The translations under genes and the position numbers were made by a program. A stretch of 60,223 bases of DNA, from NCBI GenBank assembly GCA_035543335.1, contig DASZZH010000018.1, positions 1 to 60,223 of the forward strand. Direction: 5' to 3'. This stretch comes from Burkholderiales bacterium (GTDB lineage Bacteria; Pseudomonadota; Gammaproteobacteria; Burkholderiales; JAHFRG01). This document shows, piece by piece, positions 9,826 to 19,732 of this stretch. Position 1 is the first letter of the stretch, and each line of letters opens with the position of its first letter. Under the pieces are notes generated by a model that was not told where the DNA came from, did not search any database, and worked only from the letters and a program-made list of their open reading frames with translations.

Positions 9826-10737
9826 TCAGGCAAACTGCGTTTGCAGCCTGAGGAACGCTGGCGCTTCCTCGCTGCTTTCGAAGCTCACGAACTCCCAAGC
9901 CTGGGCGTCGGCGAGCAGCGCGCGCAGCAGTGCGTTGTTCTGGGTGTGGCCGGACTTGTGGCCGGTGAACGCGCCAATCAGCGGATGCCCCAGCAGGTAC
10001 AGGTCGCCAATCGCGTCCAGCACCTTGTGCTTGACGAACTCGTCCTCGTAGCGCAGACCGTCGCTGTTGAGCACGCGGTATTCGTCCATGACGATGGCAT
10101 TGTCGAGGCTGCCACCCAAAGCCAGACCCATCGAGCGCAGGGTTTCGACTTCCTGCATGAAGCCGAAGGTGCGGGCGCGGCTGACTTCTTTTATATAGGA
10201 CGTGTTGGCAAAGTCCACCGTCACCGACTGGCCGGACGGTTCAAACACCGGATGATCGAAGTCGATGCTGAAGTTGACGCGGAAGCCGTTGTACGGTTCA
10301 AAGCGCACCCATTTGTCGCCGTCCACCACCTCGACCATCTTCTTGATGCGGATGAATTCTTTCGGCACGCGCTGCTCCTCGATGCCGGCCGATTGCAGCA
10401 GGAACACGAAAGGCGAGGCCGAGCCGTCCATGATCGGCACTTCCGGCGCGGTGAGGTCTACATAAGCATTGTCGATCCCCAAGCCGGCGAACGCCGACAT
10501 CAAGTGTTCAACCGTGGCCACCCTGACACCGTTTTTTTCCAGGCACGAAGAAAGCCGGGTGTCACCGATCGAATGCGGGTTGGCCTTGATTTCCACCGGT
10601 TGCTTGAGATCGATGCGGCGGAACACGATACCGGTGTTGGGCGCGGCGGGACGCAAAGTGAGATAGACTTTTTCGCCGGTGTGCAGGCCGACACCGGTCG
10701 CACGAATAATATTTTTCAGCGTGCGCTGCTTAATCAT
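9826..10737 (-). CDS. lpxC: UDP-3-O-acyl-N-acetylglucosamine deacetylase LpxC
   Basis: LpxC catalyses the first committed step of lipid A synthesis, a zinc-dependent deacetylation in the cytosol. The 303-residue protein has the zinc histidine in VEHLMSAF (near residue 78) and the C-terminal [17 protein letters not shown] and HKSGHT segments with the remaining ligand and catalytic residues. It closes the dcw cluster in the usual position after ftsZ. The 116-base gap from ftsZ leaves room for its own promoter; a TAGAAT box at about 10790-10796 is a possible -10, but I see no matching -35. Confidence 0.96.
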   Translation of the reverse strand: MIKQRTLKNIIRATGVGLHTGEKVYLTLRPAAPNTGIVFRRIDLKQPVEIKANPHSIGDTRLSSCLEKNGVRVATVEHLMSAFAGLGIDNAYVDLTAPEVPIMDGSASPFVFLLQSAGIEEQRVPKEFIRIKKMVEVVDGDKWVRFEPYNGFRVNFSIDFDHPVFEPSGQSVTVDFANTSYIKEVSRARTFGFMQEVETLRSMGLALGGSLDNAIVMDEYRVLNSDGLRYEDEFVKHKVLDAIGDLYLLGHPLIGAFTGHKSGHTQNNALLRALLADAQAWEFVSFESSEEAPAFLRLQTQFA

Positions 10738-10853
10738 AATTTATGAGTAGTGCGTTCTAGTAAGTTATCATCTTGAAGCGGAAGGGTTAATTCTATCACA
10801 TACCGATTGTGACAAGCTACCCCCGCCCCCTGGTTTGCGCCGTTTAAGCCGGC

Positions 10854-12011
10854 TCAATCCGCCTGTTTGCGCAGAAACGCCGGGATATCGAGCATCTCCA
10901 CGCCGGACTGGCGCATCGCCTCGATGGTGGCGTCACGGTTGCGCCTTCTCACCACCGCCGGCGTTTCGAGTTCGGCGTAATTCACCATTTCCACCGGCGC
11001 ATTGTGGGTCCCGGTCTTCACCACGCTCAACGGCTTTTCCTGCTTGCGGTTGACCGGTCCGTTCAGGCCGGTGGCGACGATGGTGACGCGCAGGCTGTCC
11101 TTCAGCTCTTCATCGTAAACTGCGCCGACAATCACCGTCGCGCTTTCCGCGGCAAAGGTCTTGATGGTGTCCATCACGTCGTACATCTCCTGCAACTGGA
11201 AGCTGTCCCGACTGGCGGAAATGTTGATCAGCACGCCGCGCGCATCCAAGATGTTGATGTCTTCCAAAAGCGGGCAGGCCACCGCCTGTTCCGCGGCGAG
11301 CTTGGCGCGGTCGGCGCCGGCGGCTTTGGCCGAGCCCATCATAGCCATGCCCATTTCCGACATCACCGTCCGCACGTCGGCGAAATCGACGTTGATCATG
11401 CCCGGGCAGCTGATGATTTCGGCGATCCCCGCCACCGCGCCGTGCAGCACGTCATTTGCCGCCTGGAACGCCGCATCCAGCGTGACCCCGTTGCCCAGCA
11501 CCTGCATCAGCTTGTCGTTCGGCACCACGATCAGCGAATCCACGAACTGCGAGAGCGCCTCGATGCCCTGCTGTGCGATGCCCATGCGCTTGCCTTCGAA
11601 GGCGAACGGCTTGGTCACTACCGCCACGGTGAGGATGCCGAGGTCCCTGGCGATTTCCGCCATCACCGGGGCGGCGCCGGTGCCGGTACCGCCGCCCATC
11701 CCGGCGGTGAGAAACAGCATGTCGGCCCCCTGAATCAGTTCGGTGATGCGCTCGCGGTCTTCAAGTGCCGCTTCGCGCCCGATGTCAGGATTCGCCCCCG
11801 CGCCCAGGCCCTTGGTAATCGAGTTCCCCAGTTGTAACTGGATTTTCGCCTGGTTGCGCCGCAACGCCTGCACGTCGGTGTTGGCGCTGATAAACTCCAC
11901 GCCTTTCACGCCACGGTAGATCATATGGTCCACCGCGTTGCCGCCGCAGCCGCCCACACCGACTACCTTGATTTGCGCTTCCTTCGCTTCGCTATCCACG
12001 ATTTCAAACAT
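10854..12011 (-). CDS. ftsZ: Cell division GTPase FtsZ
   Basis: A 385-residue tubulin homologue that polymerises into the Z ring. The tubulin signature GGGTGTGAAP is present, with VGGCGGNAVDHM at the N-terminus and the conserved C-terminal peptide LDIPAFLRKQAD that binds FtsA, ZipA and ZapD. A very strong Shine-Dalgarno, AGGAGGTCAAC directly before ATG 12011, fits the high expression FtsZ needs. It follows ftsA by 109 bases, the largest gap within this part of the cluster, where an additional ftsZ promoter is likely. Nothing in the sequence is unusual. Confidence 0.98.
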   Translation of the reverse strand: MFEIVDSEAKEAQIKVVGVGGCGGNAVDHMIYRGVKGVEFISANTDVQALRRNQAKIQLQLGNSITKGLGAGANPDIGREAALEDRERITELIQGADMLFLTAGMGGGTGTGAAPVMAEIARDLGILTVAVVTKPFAFEGKRMGIAQQGIEALSQFVDSLIVVPNDKLMQVLGNGVTLDAAFQAANDVLHGAVAGIAEIISCPGMINVDFADVRTVMSEMGMAMMGSAKAAGADRAKLAAEQAVACPLLEDINILDARGVLINISASRDSFQLQEMYDVMDTIKTFAAESATVIVGAVYDEELKDSLRVTIVATGLNGPVNRKQEKPLSVVKTGTHNAPVEMVNYAELETPAVVRRRNRDATIEAMRQSGVEMLDIPAFLRKQAD

Positions 12012-12120
12012 GTTGACCTCCTTTATCTAAGTAGATGCTGTTTCCGTAAAACCGCCATCGGTTAATCCCAAATTTCATCTGTTCCTGCATTTTTCCCCTG
12101 ATTTACCCAATCAAAATCCG

Positions 12121-13365
12121 TCAGAAATTTCCCTGAAACCAACGCTTCATGCGCTCGAAAACCTGCTTGAGCGAGCCGCTTTGCAGCTTCACCAGCTCCT
12201 GCCGCTGCTGCTGCTGCATGCCGAGCAGCAGAAGGCCGACGCCAGTGGCGAAGCGCGGATGACGCACCACTTCCACCAGGCCCCCGAGGTAATGCGGCAA
12301 GCCCAGACGCACCGGCATGTGGAACACTTCCTCGCCCAGCTCCACCATGCCCTGCATGGCGCTGCTGCCGCCGGTAATCACGATGCCGGAAGAAAGCAGC
12401 TCCTCGAAGCCGCTGCGGCGCAGTTCCGCCTGCACCAGCGAATACAGCTCCTCCACCCGCGGCTCGATCACTTCGGCGAGTGTCTGTCTTGAAAGCTGCC
12501 GCGGACCGCGTTCGCCCACTCCCGGCACTTCCACCATTTGCTGCGGATCGGCGAGCTGTCGCAACGCGCAGCCGTAACGGCGCTTGATGTCTTCCGCATC
12601 CTTGGTCGGCGTTCTCAACGCCACCGCGATGTCGTTGGTGATTTGATCGCCGGCAATCGGAATCACCGCAGTGTGGCGAATCGCCCCGTGATGGAATACC
12701 GCGATGTCGGCAGTGCCACCGCCGATGTCCGCCAGGCACACGCCCAAATCCTTTTCGTCTTCGGAAAGCACCGCAATCGCGGAAGCCAGCGGCTGCAGGA
12801 TCAGATCGCGCACCGAAAGCCCGCAGCGCCGCACGCACTTCAGGATGTTCTGCGCCGCCGAGACTGCGCCGGTGACGATATGCACTTTCACCTCCAGGCG
12901 CACCCCGCTCATGCCCAAGGGCTCGCGCACGTCCTCCTGCCCGTCGATGATGAATTCCTGGTTGAGGATGTGCAGGATCTGCTGGTCGGTGGGGATGTTC
13001 ACCGCCTTCGCCGTCTCGATCACTCGATCCACGTCCATCTGCGACACTTCCCTGTCCTTGATGCCGACCATGCCGTGCGAGTTGAAACTCTTGATGTGGC
13101 TGCCGGCAATTCCTGTGTACACCTCGCGGATCTTGCAATCGGCCATCAGCTCCGCTTCCTCGAGTGCGCGCTGGATGGCGTTTACCGTGGACTCGATGTT
13201 GACCACCACGCCTTTCTTCAGCCCGCGCGAGAGGTGGCTCCCCATGCCGATGATTTCCAGCCCTCCTTCCGGGCGCATTTCGGCGACGATGGCGGCAATT
13301 TTCGACGTCCCGATATCCAGGCCGACGATCAGCTCCTTGTTTTCCTTGCCCCTGCCCATTACCAT
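12121..13365 (-). CDS. ftsA: Cell division protein FtsA, membrane tether of FtsZ
   Basis: A 414-residue actin-family ATPase that anchors FtsZ filaments to the membrane. It opens with ELIVGLDIGTSKIAAIV (phosphate-1 motif), has LADIGGGTADIAVF (phosphate-2) near residue 205 and ends in a basic amphipathic helix, FERMKRWFQGNF, the membrane-targeting sequence. Two in-frame ATGs (13365, 13359) lie close to an AGAGGA Shine-Dalgarno. It is 15 bases downstream of ftsQ and upstream of ftsZ, in the standard order. Confidence 0.97.
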   Translation of the reverse strand: MVMGRGKENKELIVGLDIGTSKIAAIVAEMRPEGGLEIIGMGSHLSRGLKKGVVVNIESTVNAIQRALEEAELMADCKIREVYTGIAGSHIKSFNSHGMVGIKDREVSQMDVDRVIETAKAVNIPTDQQILHILNQEFIIDGQEDVREPLGMSGVRLEVKVHIVTGAVSAAQNILKCVRRCGLSVRDLILQPLASAIAVLSEDEKDLGVCLADIGGGTADIAVFHHGAIRHTAVIPIAGDQITNDIAVALRTPTKDAEDIKRRYGCALRQLADPQQMVEVPGVGERGPRQLSRQTLAEVIEPRVEELYSLVQAELRRSGFEELLSSGIVITGGSSAMQGMVELGEEVFHMPVRLGLPHYLGGLVEVVRHPRFATGVGLLLLGMQQQQRQELVKLQSGSLKQVFERMKRWFQGNF

Positions 13366-13380
13366 CTTCTGTAAATCCTC

Positions 13381-14124
13381 TCAGGCTGCCTTGTGTTTTT
13401 CCCGTTTGGCGGACTCGTTCTGCTCTCTAACCGCTTCAGGCACGCGCAACGCAAAACCGCTGTCATAGCGCAGATCAACATAATCCGGCTGCCATTGCAG
13501 CCCGCCCAAAGTGCGGTCATACGCCGCGACGAAGCGCTTCAAGCGCGCGTCCATCCGTTCCCTTCCCAGCACCAGAGTCGAGCCGTCATCCAGCTGGATT
13601 TGCCACGCGCGGCGCGCCGTCATGCGCACCTGCACCGGTGCGCGCTGGATCGGCTCCAGCATCTGCTTGAAGGCGGCGTAAGCTTTGGCGAGGTCCTGGC
13701 TGGTGCCGGCAGGTCCGGAAAAAAGCGGCAAACCCGCATCGGCTTCAGCCGCATACACTTCACCGTAGGTGTTCACCAGCCCGCCGTTGCCCCAGCGCGC
13801 TACCGGCACCTGCTCCACAAACGCGACCTCCAGCCGGTCCGGCCATTGCCGGCGCAGGCTCACGCCTCTCACCCACGGCAATTTCTCGAAGCGGCTGCGC
13901 GCTTCGTCCAAATTGACGGTGAAAAAATTCCCCTTGAGGCTGCGCACCGCCGCAAACAACTGCTCCTGCGTGACATGCGTGAGTCCGCCTTTTACCTGCA
14001 CGGTCTTAAGCTCAAACCACGGCAGCCGAAGCGCGAAATAAAGCGCGCAATAAAGCGCGAGCAGTCCCGCCAGCGTGTACAGCAAATTGGCGAGCCAGAG
14101 CATCGCGTATGGTTTATTCCACAT
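13381..14124 (-). CDS. ftsQ: Divisome protein FtsQ
   Basis: 247 residues: a short cytosolic tail, one transmembrane helix (about residues 9-31) and a periplasmic part starting with a POTRA domain ([20 protein letters not shown]), then the FtsQ/DivIB beta domain. FtsQ scaffolds FtsB and FtsL and regulates FtsWI. The ATG overlaps the 3' end of ddl by 11 bases, so translation is probably coupled. The gene lies in the ddl-ftsQ-ftsA order universal in this cluster. Confidence 0.93.
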   Translation of the reverse strand: MWNKPYAMLWLANLLYTLAGLLALYCALYFALRLPWFELKTVQVKGGLTHVTQEQLFAAVRSLKGNFFTVNLDEARSRFEKLPWVRGVSLRRQWPDRLEVAFVEQVPVARWGNGGLVNTYGEVYAAEADAGLPLFSGPAGTSQDLAKAYAAFKQMLEPIQRAPVQVRMTARRAWQIQLDDGSTLVLGRERMDARLKRFVAAYDRTLGGLQWQPDYVDLRYDSGFALRVPEAVREQNESAKREKHKAA

Positions 14125-15031
14125 GCGCCTGCTCCAGAATGCGCAACACCAGGTCCTCGAAACTCAAACCGGCGCCGCGCGCTGCCATCGGCACCAGGCT
14201 GTGGTCGGTCATCCCCGGCACGGTATTGGCTTCGAGAAAATACGGCCGTCCTCTCTTGTCGAGCATCAAGTCCACCCGGCCCCAGCCGCTGCAACCCAGA
14301 ATGCGGAACGCGTGCAGCGCTTTTTGCTGAATTTTTTTTTCCTGCGGCGCGGAAAGGCCGCACGGGAGAATATAGCGCGTGGTGCGGGCAAAATATTTCG
14401 CCTGATAGTCGTAAAAAGTGCGCGGCGTCTCAAGACGAATCAGCGGCAGCGCTTCATCGTCGAGAATCGAAACGGTCAATTCCACGCCCTTGATAAATTG
14501 CTCGGCGATGACCACCGGGTCATACTTCGCCGCCAGGCGCCAGGCGGCGCACAATTTCTCCGCTTTCATCACCTTGCTCATGCCGATGCTCGAGCCTTCG
14601 CACACGGGCTTCACCATGATGGGCAAACCCAGTTTTTTCGCGATTTTCCTGAAATCACTTTTTTCATCCAGCAATTCGTAGCGCGGCGTGCCGACTCCGG
14701 CAGCGCGCCAAACCAGTTTGGTGCGCCATTTGTCCATCGCCAGCGCACTCCCCAGCACGCCGCTCCCGGTGTACGGGATGTCCATGAGCTGCAGCGCGCC
14801 CTGCACCGTGCCGTCTTCGCCCTGCCTGCCGTGCAGCGCGATGAACACGCGCTCGAATCCTCCGCTTCGTAAATCCTCCAATCGCCGTGCGCTTGGATCG
14901 AAAGCGTGTGCGTTGACCCGGCGCTTGCGGAGCGCGTTAAGTACAGCTGTGCCGCTTTTGAACGAAATTTCCCGCTCAGCGGAGGAGCCGCCCATTAGTA
15001 CTGCCACTTTTCCAAACCCCTCACCCTTCAC
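14114..15031 (-). CDS. ddl: D-alanine--D-alanine ligase
   Basis: A 305-residue ATP-grasp enzyme joining two D-alanines for the pentapeptide stem. Visible are [15 protein letters not shown] at the N-terminus, the [10 protein letters not shown] loop and [23 protein letters not shown] at the C-terminus, with metal-binding residues intact. The start is the GTG at 15031, which lies inside a heptamer tandem repeat that also carries the AAGGAG ribosome-binding sequence. It is 10 bases downstream of murB. Confidence 0.95.
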   Translation of the reverse strand: MKGEGFGKVAVLMGGSSAEREISFKSGTAVLNALRKRRVNAHAFDPSARRLEDLRSGGFERVFIALHGRQGEDGTVQGALQLMDIPYTGSGVLGSALAMDKWRTKLVWRAAGVGTPRYELLDEKSDFRKIAKKLGLPIMVKPVCEGSSIGMSKVMKAEKLCAAWRLAAKYDPVVIAEQFIKGVELTVSILDDEALPLIRLETPRTFYDYQAKYFARTTRYILPCGLSAPQEKKIQQKALHAFRILGCSGWGRVDLMLDKRGRPYFLEANTVPGMTDHSLVPMAARGAGLSFEDLVLRILEQAHVE

Positions 15032-15050
15032 TCCTTACTCCTCACGCCTC
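15016..15050. repeat. Five heptamer repeats across the murB stop and ddl start
   Basis: Five consecutive 7-base units of consensus ACYCCTC on the plus strand (GTGAGGN read on the minus) run from 15016 to 15050. They contain the murB stop codon, the ddl ribosome-binding site and the ddl GTG start. Copy-number change would alter the murB C-terminus and the spacing before ddl. Confidence 0.75.
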
Positions 15051-15962
15051 ACCAATAATCCGCACTTCGGTTTCCAGCTTAATGCCGCACTCCTGTGCCA
15101 CCGTAAGCTGAATTTTTTGAATCAGCGCCTCGATGTCGGCCGCGGTCGCGCCGCCGGTGTTGACGATGAAATTGGCGTGCTTGGCCGATACTTCCGCGCC
15201 GCCGAAGCGCAACTCTTTCAAGCCGCATTGCTCGATGAGCCGCGCCGCGTACACGCCTTGCGGGTTGCGAAACACCGAGCCGGCGTTGGGGAGCTCTAGC
15301 GGCTGGCTAGCGCTGCGGCGTTTCAATAAATCGCGGATTTTTTCTTTCGCCACGTGGCTGTCGCCTTGCGGCAACCGAAACCAGGCGGCAGCAAACCACT
15401 CTTCCAATTCCGAATGCGGCGCCACGCTGCGGTAGCTGATGCGGTAGTCCGCCGGAGTGCGCATACTCAAGGTTCCGTCGCGGCGCAGTGTCAGCACCTG
15501 CGCCACGATTTCCCAGGTTTCCGACCCATAGCAACCGGCGTTCATCGCCAGTGCGCCGCCGACGGTGCCGGGAATGCCGGCGAGAAACTCCGCGCCCTGC
15601 AGGTCATGCGTCGCGGCAAAGCGCGCCACCTTGGGGCAGGCCACGCCGGCTTCGGCATAAATCATTGCGCAGCCCGCTTCCCGGGATTCGAGGCGCAATT
15701 GCTTGAGCGCCGAATGCAGCAACACCACCGTGCCGCACACGCCGCCGTCGCGCACCAGAAGATTGCTGCCCAGTCCCACCATGTAAACCGGTTCGTTCTT
15801 GCCGCAGGTCTCGAAAAACGCGACGAGATCGGCAAGATCCGCGGGGATGTAGGCGCGCGCGGCCCTGCCGCCGGCGCGCCAGCTTACGTGCTCCGCCATC
15901 GGTTCGTTGAACCGTAGCTCACCGCGCAAACCCGCCAGATGGTTCGTTTCCGCCATGTTCAT
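15042..15962 (-). CDS. murB: UDP-N-acetylenolpyruvoylglucosamine reductase MurB
   Basis: MurB reduces enolpyruvyl-UDP-GlcNAc to UDP-MurNAc with NADPH and FAD. The 306-residue protein starts at ATG 15962, which overlaps the murC stop (ATGA). The FAD-binding region shows [15 protein letters not shown] and [14 protein letters not shown], and the catalytic serine and arginine lie in AGSVFRNP. A longer reading frame upstream overlaps murC and is rejected. The extreme C-terminus (GEA) is encoded by the heptamer repeat shared with the ddl start. Confidence 0.96.
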   Translation of the reverse strand: MNMAETNHLAGLRGELRFNEPMAEHVSWRAGGRAARAYIPADLADLVAFFETCGKNEPVYMVGLGSNLLVRDGGVCGTVVLLHSALKQLRLESREAGCAMIYAEAGVACPKVARFAATHDLQGAEFLAGIPGTVGGALAMNAGCYGSETWEIVAQVLTLRRDGTLSMRTPADYRISYRSVAPHSELEEWFAAAWFRLPQGDSHVAKEKIRDLLKRRSASQPLELPNAGSVFRNPQGVYAARLIEQCGLKELRFGGAEVSAKHANFIVNTGGATAADIEALIQKIQLTVAQECGIKLETEVRIIGEA

Positions 15963-17359
15963 GCACTGCCACTCACGGTTGGTCTTGCCAGCACGCCCGG
16001 CACGCCGCCAATCGAGCCCGCGCCCATGGTCACCACCACATCGCCGGCTTGCGCCGCGTTGAATATCGCCTGCGGCAGCTCGGCGATGTTTTCCACGAAA
16101 ATCGGCTCGACTTTTCCGTGCACGCGTATGGCGCGCGCCAGCGTCCTGCCGTCGGCCGCGGGAATCGCCGCCTCGCCCGCCGGATAGACTTCGCACAGCA
16201 GCAGCACATTCACGGCGGAAAGCACTTTCACGAAGTCTTCAAACAGATCGCGCGTGCGGCTGTAGCGATGCGGCTGGAACGCCAGCACCACGCGCTTTCC
16301 CGGGAATGCGCCGCGCACCGCCGCCAGTGTTGCCGCCATTTCCGCCGGATGATGACCGTAATCGTCGATCAGGGTGAAGCTGCCGCCACGCGGCAGTGGA
16401 ACTTCACCGTACCGCTGGAAACGCCGCCCCACGCCCTTGAACTTCGCAAGCGCCTTGACCATCGCCGAATCGGCCACGCCCAGTTCGCTGCCGACGGCAA
16501 TCGCCGCCAGGGCGTTTTGCACGTTGTGCACGCCCGGCATGTTAAGCGTGATCTGCAGATCCTTGCCGCTGGCGCGCACCACCCGGAACTGCATCTGTCC
16601 GCCGTGGTGCTTGACGTCCACCGCGCGGATTTGCGCGCTTTGCGACAAGCCATAGGTAGTGACCGGCTTGGTCAGGCGCGGGATGATTTCGCGCACCCGC
16701 GCGTCGTCGCTGCACAACACCGCGGTGCCGTAAAACGGCAAATGCTGGAGAAAATCAACAAAGGCCTGGATGAGCTTCCGGAAATCATGCGCGTAGGTTT
16801 CCATGTGGTCGGCATCGATGTTGGTCACCACCGCCAGCACCGGCTGCAGGTAAAGAAACGAAGCGTCGGATTCGTCCGCTTCCACCACGATGAACTCGCC
16901 GCCGCCGAGTTTGGCGTGCGAGCCGGCGGCTTCGAGCCTGCCGCCAATCACAAAAGTCGGATCCATTCCTGCTTCCGCCAGCACGCTCGCAATCAGGCTG
17001 GTCGTCGTGGTCTTGCCGTGCGTGCCGGCTACTGCAATGCCTTGACGCAGGCGCATCAGCTCGGCCAGCATCAGGGCGCGCGGCACCACCGGGATCTTGC
17101 GATTCCTCGCTGCCGTCACCTCCGGATTGTCAGCTTTCACCGCGGTGGAAAACACCACCGCGTCGGCGCGCTCGATATGCGCCGCATCGTGCCCCTTGTA
17201 AACCGTCGCGCCCAGGCTTTTCAGCCGTTGCGTCACGGCATTTTCGGAAAGGTCCGAGCCGCTCACCACAAAGCCGAGATTGAACAGCACTTCAGCGATC
17301 CCGCTCATGCCCGAGCCGCCAATCCCAACGAAGTGGACGTGTTTTACTTTGTGTCTCAT
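15959..17359 (-). CDS. murC: UDP-N-acetylmuramate--L-alanine ligase MurC
   Basis: MurC adds the first amino acid to UDP-MurNAc. 466 residues with the N-terminal UDP-binding [12 protein letters not shown], the P-loop [13 protein letters not shown] and the central ATPase [11 protein letters not shown] region. I take ATG 17359 as the start since [12 protein letters not shown] is the family opening. Remarkably, a second, diverged copy of this opening lies 146 bases upstream at 17463-17505 with a better Shine-Dalgarno. The intervening DNA is not murC. The true start overlaps the TGA of the ORF opened by that copy. Confidence 0.95.
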   Translation of the reverse strand: MRHKVKHVHFVGIGGSGMSGIAEVLFNLGFVVSGSDLSENAVTQRLKSLGATVYKGHDAAHIERADAVVFSTAVKADNPEVTAARNRKIPVVPRALMLAELMRLRQGIAVAGTHGKTTTTSLIASVLAEAGMDPTFVIGGRLEAAGSHAKLGGGEFIVVEADESDASFLYLQPVLAVVTNIDADHMETYAHDFRKLIQAFVDFLQHLPFYGTAVLCSDDARVREIIPRLTKPVTTYGLSQSAQIRAVDVKHHGGQMQFRVVRASGKDLQITLNMPGVHNVQNALAAIAVGSELGVADSAMVKALAKFKGVGRRFQRYGEVPLPRGGSFTLIDDYGHHPAEMAATLAAVRGAFPGKRVVLAFQPHRYSRTRDLFEDFVKVLSAVNVLLLCEVYPAGEAAIPAADGRTLARAIRVHGKVEPIFVENIAELPQAIFNAAQAGDVVVTMGAGSIGGVPGVLARPTVSGSA

Positions 17360-17505
17360 GCCCTCGCTCTGCGTGAGAGATGGCCCAAAAGGCGGCAGGC
17401 AGCCATCGCCTTGCCGTCGATCCCGCAATGCGGGTCCCTCGCCGGGTGGCTCTGGCATGCCCCGCCTCTGCCGACGAAATGCACGCGTTTCACTTTATGC
17501 CGCAT
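17356..17505 (-). CDS. 49-codon ORF starting with a duplicated murC N-terminus
   Basis: The ORF begins at ATG 17505, overlaps the murG stop, and has GGAG with 7-base spacing inside the murG 3' end. Its first residues, [15 protein letters not shown], match murC's [15 protein letters not shown] at 13 of 15 positions; it then diverges and ends in a TGA that overlaps the real murC ATG (ATGA). The inserted part contains the palindrome CCCGCAATGCGGG. I infer that 17505 was the ancestral murC start and that an insertion with local duplication displaced it. The peptide itself probably has no function beyond coupling ribosomes to murC. Confidence 0.6.
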   Translation of the reverse strand: MRHKVKRVHFVGRGGACQSHPARDPHCGIDGKAMAACRLLGHLSRRARA

Positions 17506-18577
17506 GCGCAAGCTCCATGCAGATTTCCGCCACCTTGCGGGTGGCGTCCGGCTTGCCGAGTTCGCGGGCGCGGCTGGCCATGGCCAGCAGTTTCCCCCGC
17601 GACAAGCTTTTGATCAGATCGGCAAGCGAATTCGGGTTCAATTCTGTTTGCGGCAACAATATTGCCGCGCCTTGATCGGCGAGAAAGCGCGCGTTGTGAG
17701 TCTGATGGTCATCCACCGCGTGCGGATAGGGAACCAGAATGCTGGCGAGGCCCGCCGCGGCGATTTCGGCGATGGTGAGCGCACCGGCGCGGCAAATTAC
17801 CAAATCCGATTCGGCGTAGCACTGCGCCACGTTGTCGATAAACGCTTCGATGCGCGCCTCGAGGCCAGCACGCCGGTACGCTTGCTTGAGCGCGTCGACA
17901 TGCCGGGCGCCTGATTGGTGAGTAACGAGTGGTCGCTCATCTTTTGGCAAGAGCGCGAGCGCCTGCGGCACGTTTTCATTCAACGCCTGCGCGCCCAGGC
18001 TTCCACCCACCACCATCAGGCGCAACCGCCCGCTGCGATTGGCATAACGCGCTTGCGGCGGCGCCAATTGCGCAATTGCTTCGCGCACCGGGTTACCGGT
18101 CCAGATTTGGTTGCGCGGTGCCGCCGCGCCGAACGCCTCGGGAAACGCCACCAGCACCTTGTCGGCGAGTTTCGCCAGCACTTTGTTGGTCAACCCCGCG
18201 ATCGAATTCTGTTCGTGTATCGCCAGCGGCTTGTTCAACAGCACAGCCATCATGCCGCCGGGGAAAGCGGTGTAGCCGCCGAGTCCCAAAACCACCTCAG
18301 GGCGATGCCTGAATATCGCCTGCGCGCTCTGCCAGAAAGCGATGATCAGCTGCAGCGGCAGCAACACCAGGCGCAAAACGCCCTTGCCCCTCACGCCGGA
18401 GAAGTTCACCCACGCCATGTCATAACCTTGTTGCGGCACCAGTTTCGCCTCCATGCCATCGCGCGTTCCCAGCCACACCACGCGCCATCCCTGTTTTTTG
18501 AAATACTCCGCCACAGCCAAACCGGGAAACACGTGGCCGCCCGTGCCTCCCGCCATAATCAAAATCGTGCGGCCCAT
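17495..18577 (-). CDS. murG: Lipid II synthase MurG (undecaprenyl-PP-MurNAc-pentapeptide GlcNAc transferase)
   Basis: MurG adds GlcNAc to lipid I on the cytosolic face of the membrane. 360 residues with the N-terminal glycine-rich loop [26 protein letters not shown], the [12 protein letters not shown] loop and the GT-B C-terminal donor site [15 protein letters not shown]. Its ATG directly follows the ftsW stop. Its own stop overlaps the ATG of the duplicated murC opening, which supports that position as the original murG/murC junction. Confidence 0.97.
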   Translation of the reverse strand: MGRTILIMAGGTGGHVFPGLAVAEYFKKQGWRVVWLGTRDGMEAKLVPQQGYDMAWVNFSGVRGKGVLRLVLLPLQLIIAFWQSAQAIFRHRPEVVLGLGGYTAFPGGMMAVLLNKPLAIHEQNSIAGLTNKVLAKLADKVLVAFPEAFGAAAPRNQIWTGNPVREAIAQLAPPQARYANRSGRLRLMVVGGSLGAQALNENVPQALALLPKDERPLVTHQSGARHVDALKQAYRRAGLEARIEAFIDNVAQCYAESDLVICRAGALTIAEIAAAGLASILVPYPHAVDDHQTHNARFLADQGAAILLPQTELNPNSLADLIKSLSRGKLLAMASRARELGKPDATRKVAEICMELAHAA

Positions 18578-19732
18578 CTATAAAGGCTTCCCTTTCTTCA
18601 ACTGCCTGCTCTCCCAATCAACCCTCAGTAACAAGGCGATCGCGATGCAGTTCGCGGCGATGCCGCTGCCGCCGAAACTCATCAAAGGCAGGGTCAAACC
18701 CTTGGTCGGCAGCACGCCCATGTTGACGCCGATGTTGATGACCGCCTGCACGCCCAGCCACACGCCCACGCCCTGTGCCACCAGCGCCGAAAAATAGCGC
18801 TCGAGATACGCCGCCTGGCGGCCGATCGCAAACGCGCGCGCCACCAGCCAGGTAAAAAGCGCAATCACCGCCGCCACGCCGGCAAATCCGAGTTCTTCCG
18901 CAACCACCGCCAGCAGAAAATCGGTGTGCGCTTCCGGGAGATAAAACAGTTTTTCCACGCTGCCGCCCAAGCCCACTCCCAGCCATTCGCCGCGGCCGAA
19001 AGCGATCAGGGCGTGCGAAAGTTGATAGCCTTTGCCGAACGGATCGGACCAGGGATCCATAAAGCCGATGATGCGCTGCATGCGGTAGGGTGAAGTCCAG
19101 ATCAGGATCAGGAAGCCGACCATCAGCAGCACGATGAGCAGGGCGAACAGCCGCCAGTTCATGCCGCCCAAAAACAGAATCGCCATGGCAATCGTGGTGA
19201 TCACCGCAAACGCGCCGAAATCCGGTTCGCGCAAGAGCAATCCGCCGATCAACAGCATCACCATCAGCATCGGCAGAAAACCCTTGCGGAAGCTGTGCAT
19301 GTAAGCCGCCTTGCGCACGGTGTAATCCGCGGCGTATATCACTACGATGAGCTTCATAAATTCGGAAGGCTGCAGGTGGACGAGCCCCAGCGGCAGCCAG
19401 CGCTGGCTGCCGCTCACTTCGCGTCCCACGCCGGGAATGAGGACCAGGACGAGCAGGCCGGCGCCCAGCACGAACAGCCAGGGCGAGACGCGCTGCCATA
19501 AACGCATGGGAAATTGGAACGCGATCGCGCCGAGCACGACGCTGATTCCCAGAAACACGGTGTGACGAATCAGGAAATACGCCGGCTGCTGCCAGCGCCC
19601 CGCTTCGGCAATGGCAATCGAGGCCGAATACACCATCACCAGTCCCAGCCCGAGCAGCGCCAGCGTCGCCCACAGCAGCGACTGATCGTAGGCGGGTAGC
19701 GGCGCGCGGCCGGCGGGTACAGCATAGAACAT
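18578..19732 (-). CDS. ftsW: Septal peptidoglycan glycosyltransferase FtsW (SEDS family)
   Basis: 384 residues with about ten transmembrane helices. FtsW polymerises lipid II at the septum together with FtsI. The SEDS signatures are present, including the late segment [24 protein letters not shown] and the periplasmic loop [17 protein letters not shown]. The gene is packed without spacing between murD and murG. Its partner ftsI is upstream in the same cluster. Confidence 0.96.
   Translation of the reverse strand: MFYAVPAGRAPLPAYDQSLLWATLALLGLGLVMVYSASIAIAEAGRWQQPAYFLIRHTVFLGISVVLGAIAFQFPMRLWQRVSPWLFVLGAGLLVLVLIPGVGREVSGSQRWLPLGLVHLQPSEFMKLIVVIYAADYTVRKAAYMHSFRKGFLPMLMVMLLIGGLLLREPDFGAFAVITTIAMAILFLGGMNWRLFALLIVLLMVGFLILIWTSPYRMQRIIGFMDPWSDPFGKGYQLSHALIAFGRGEWLGVGLGGSVEKLFYLPEAHTDFLLAVVAEELGFAGVAAVIALFTWLVARAFAIGRQAAYLERYFSALVAQGVGVWLGVQAVINIGVNMGVLPTKGLTLPLMSFGGSGIAANCIAIALLLRVDWESRQLKKGKPL

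Noticed and set aside
16049..17914. 621-codon open frame antisense to murC and murG
   Set aside because: It mirrors the codon pattern of the two minus-strand genes and has no recognisable domain or ribosome-binding site.
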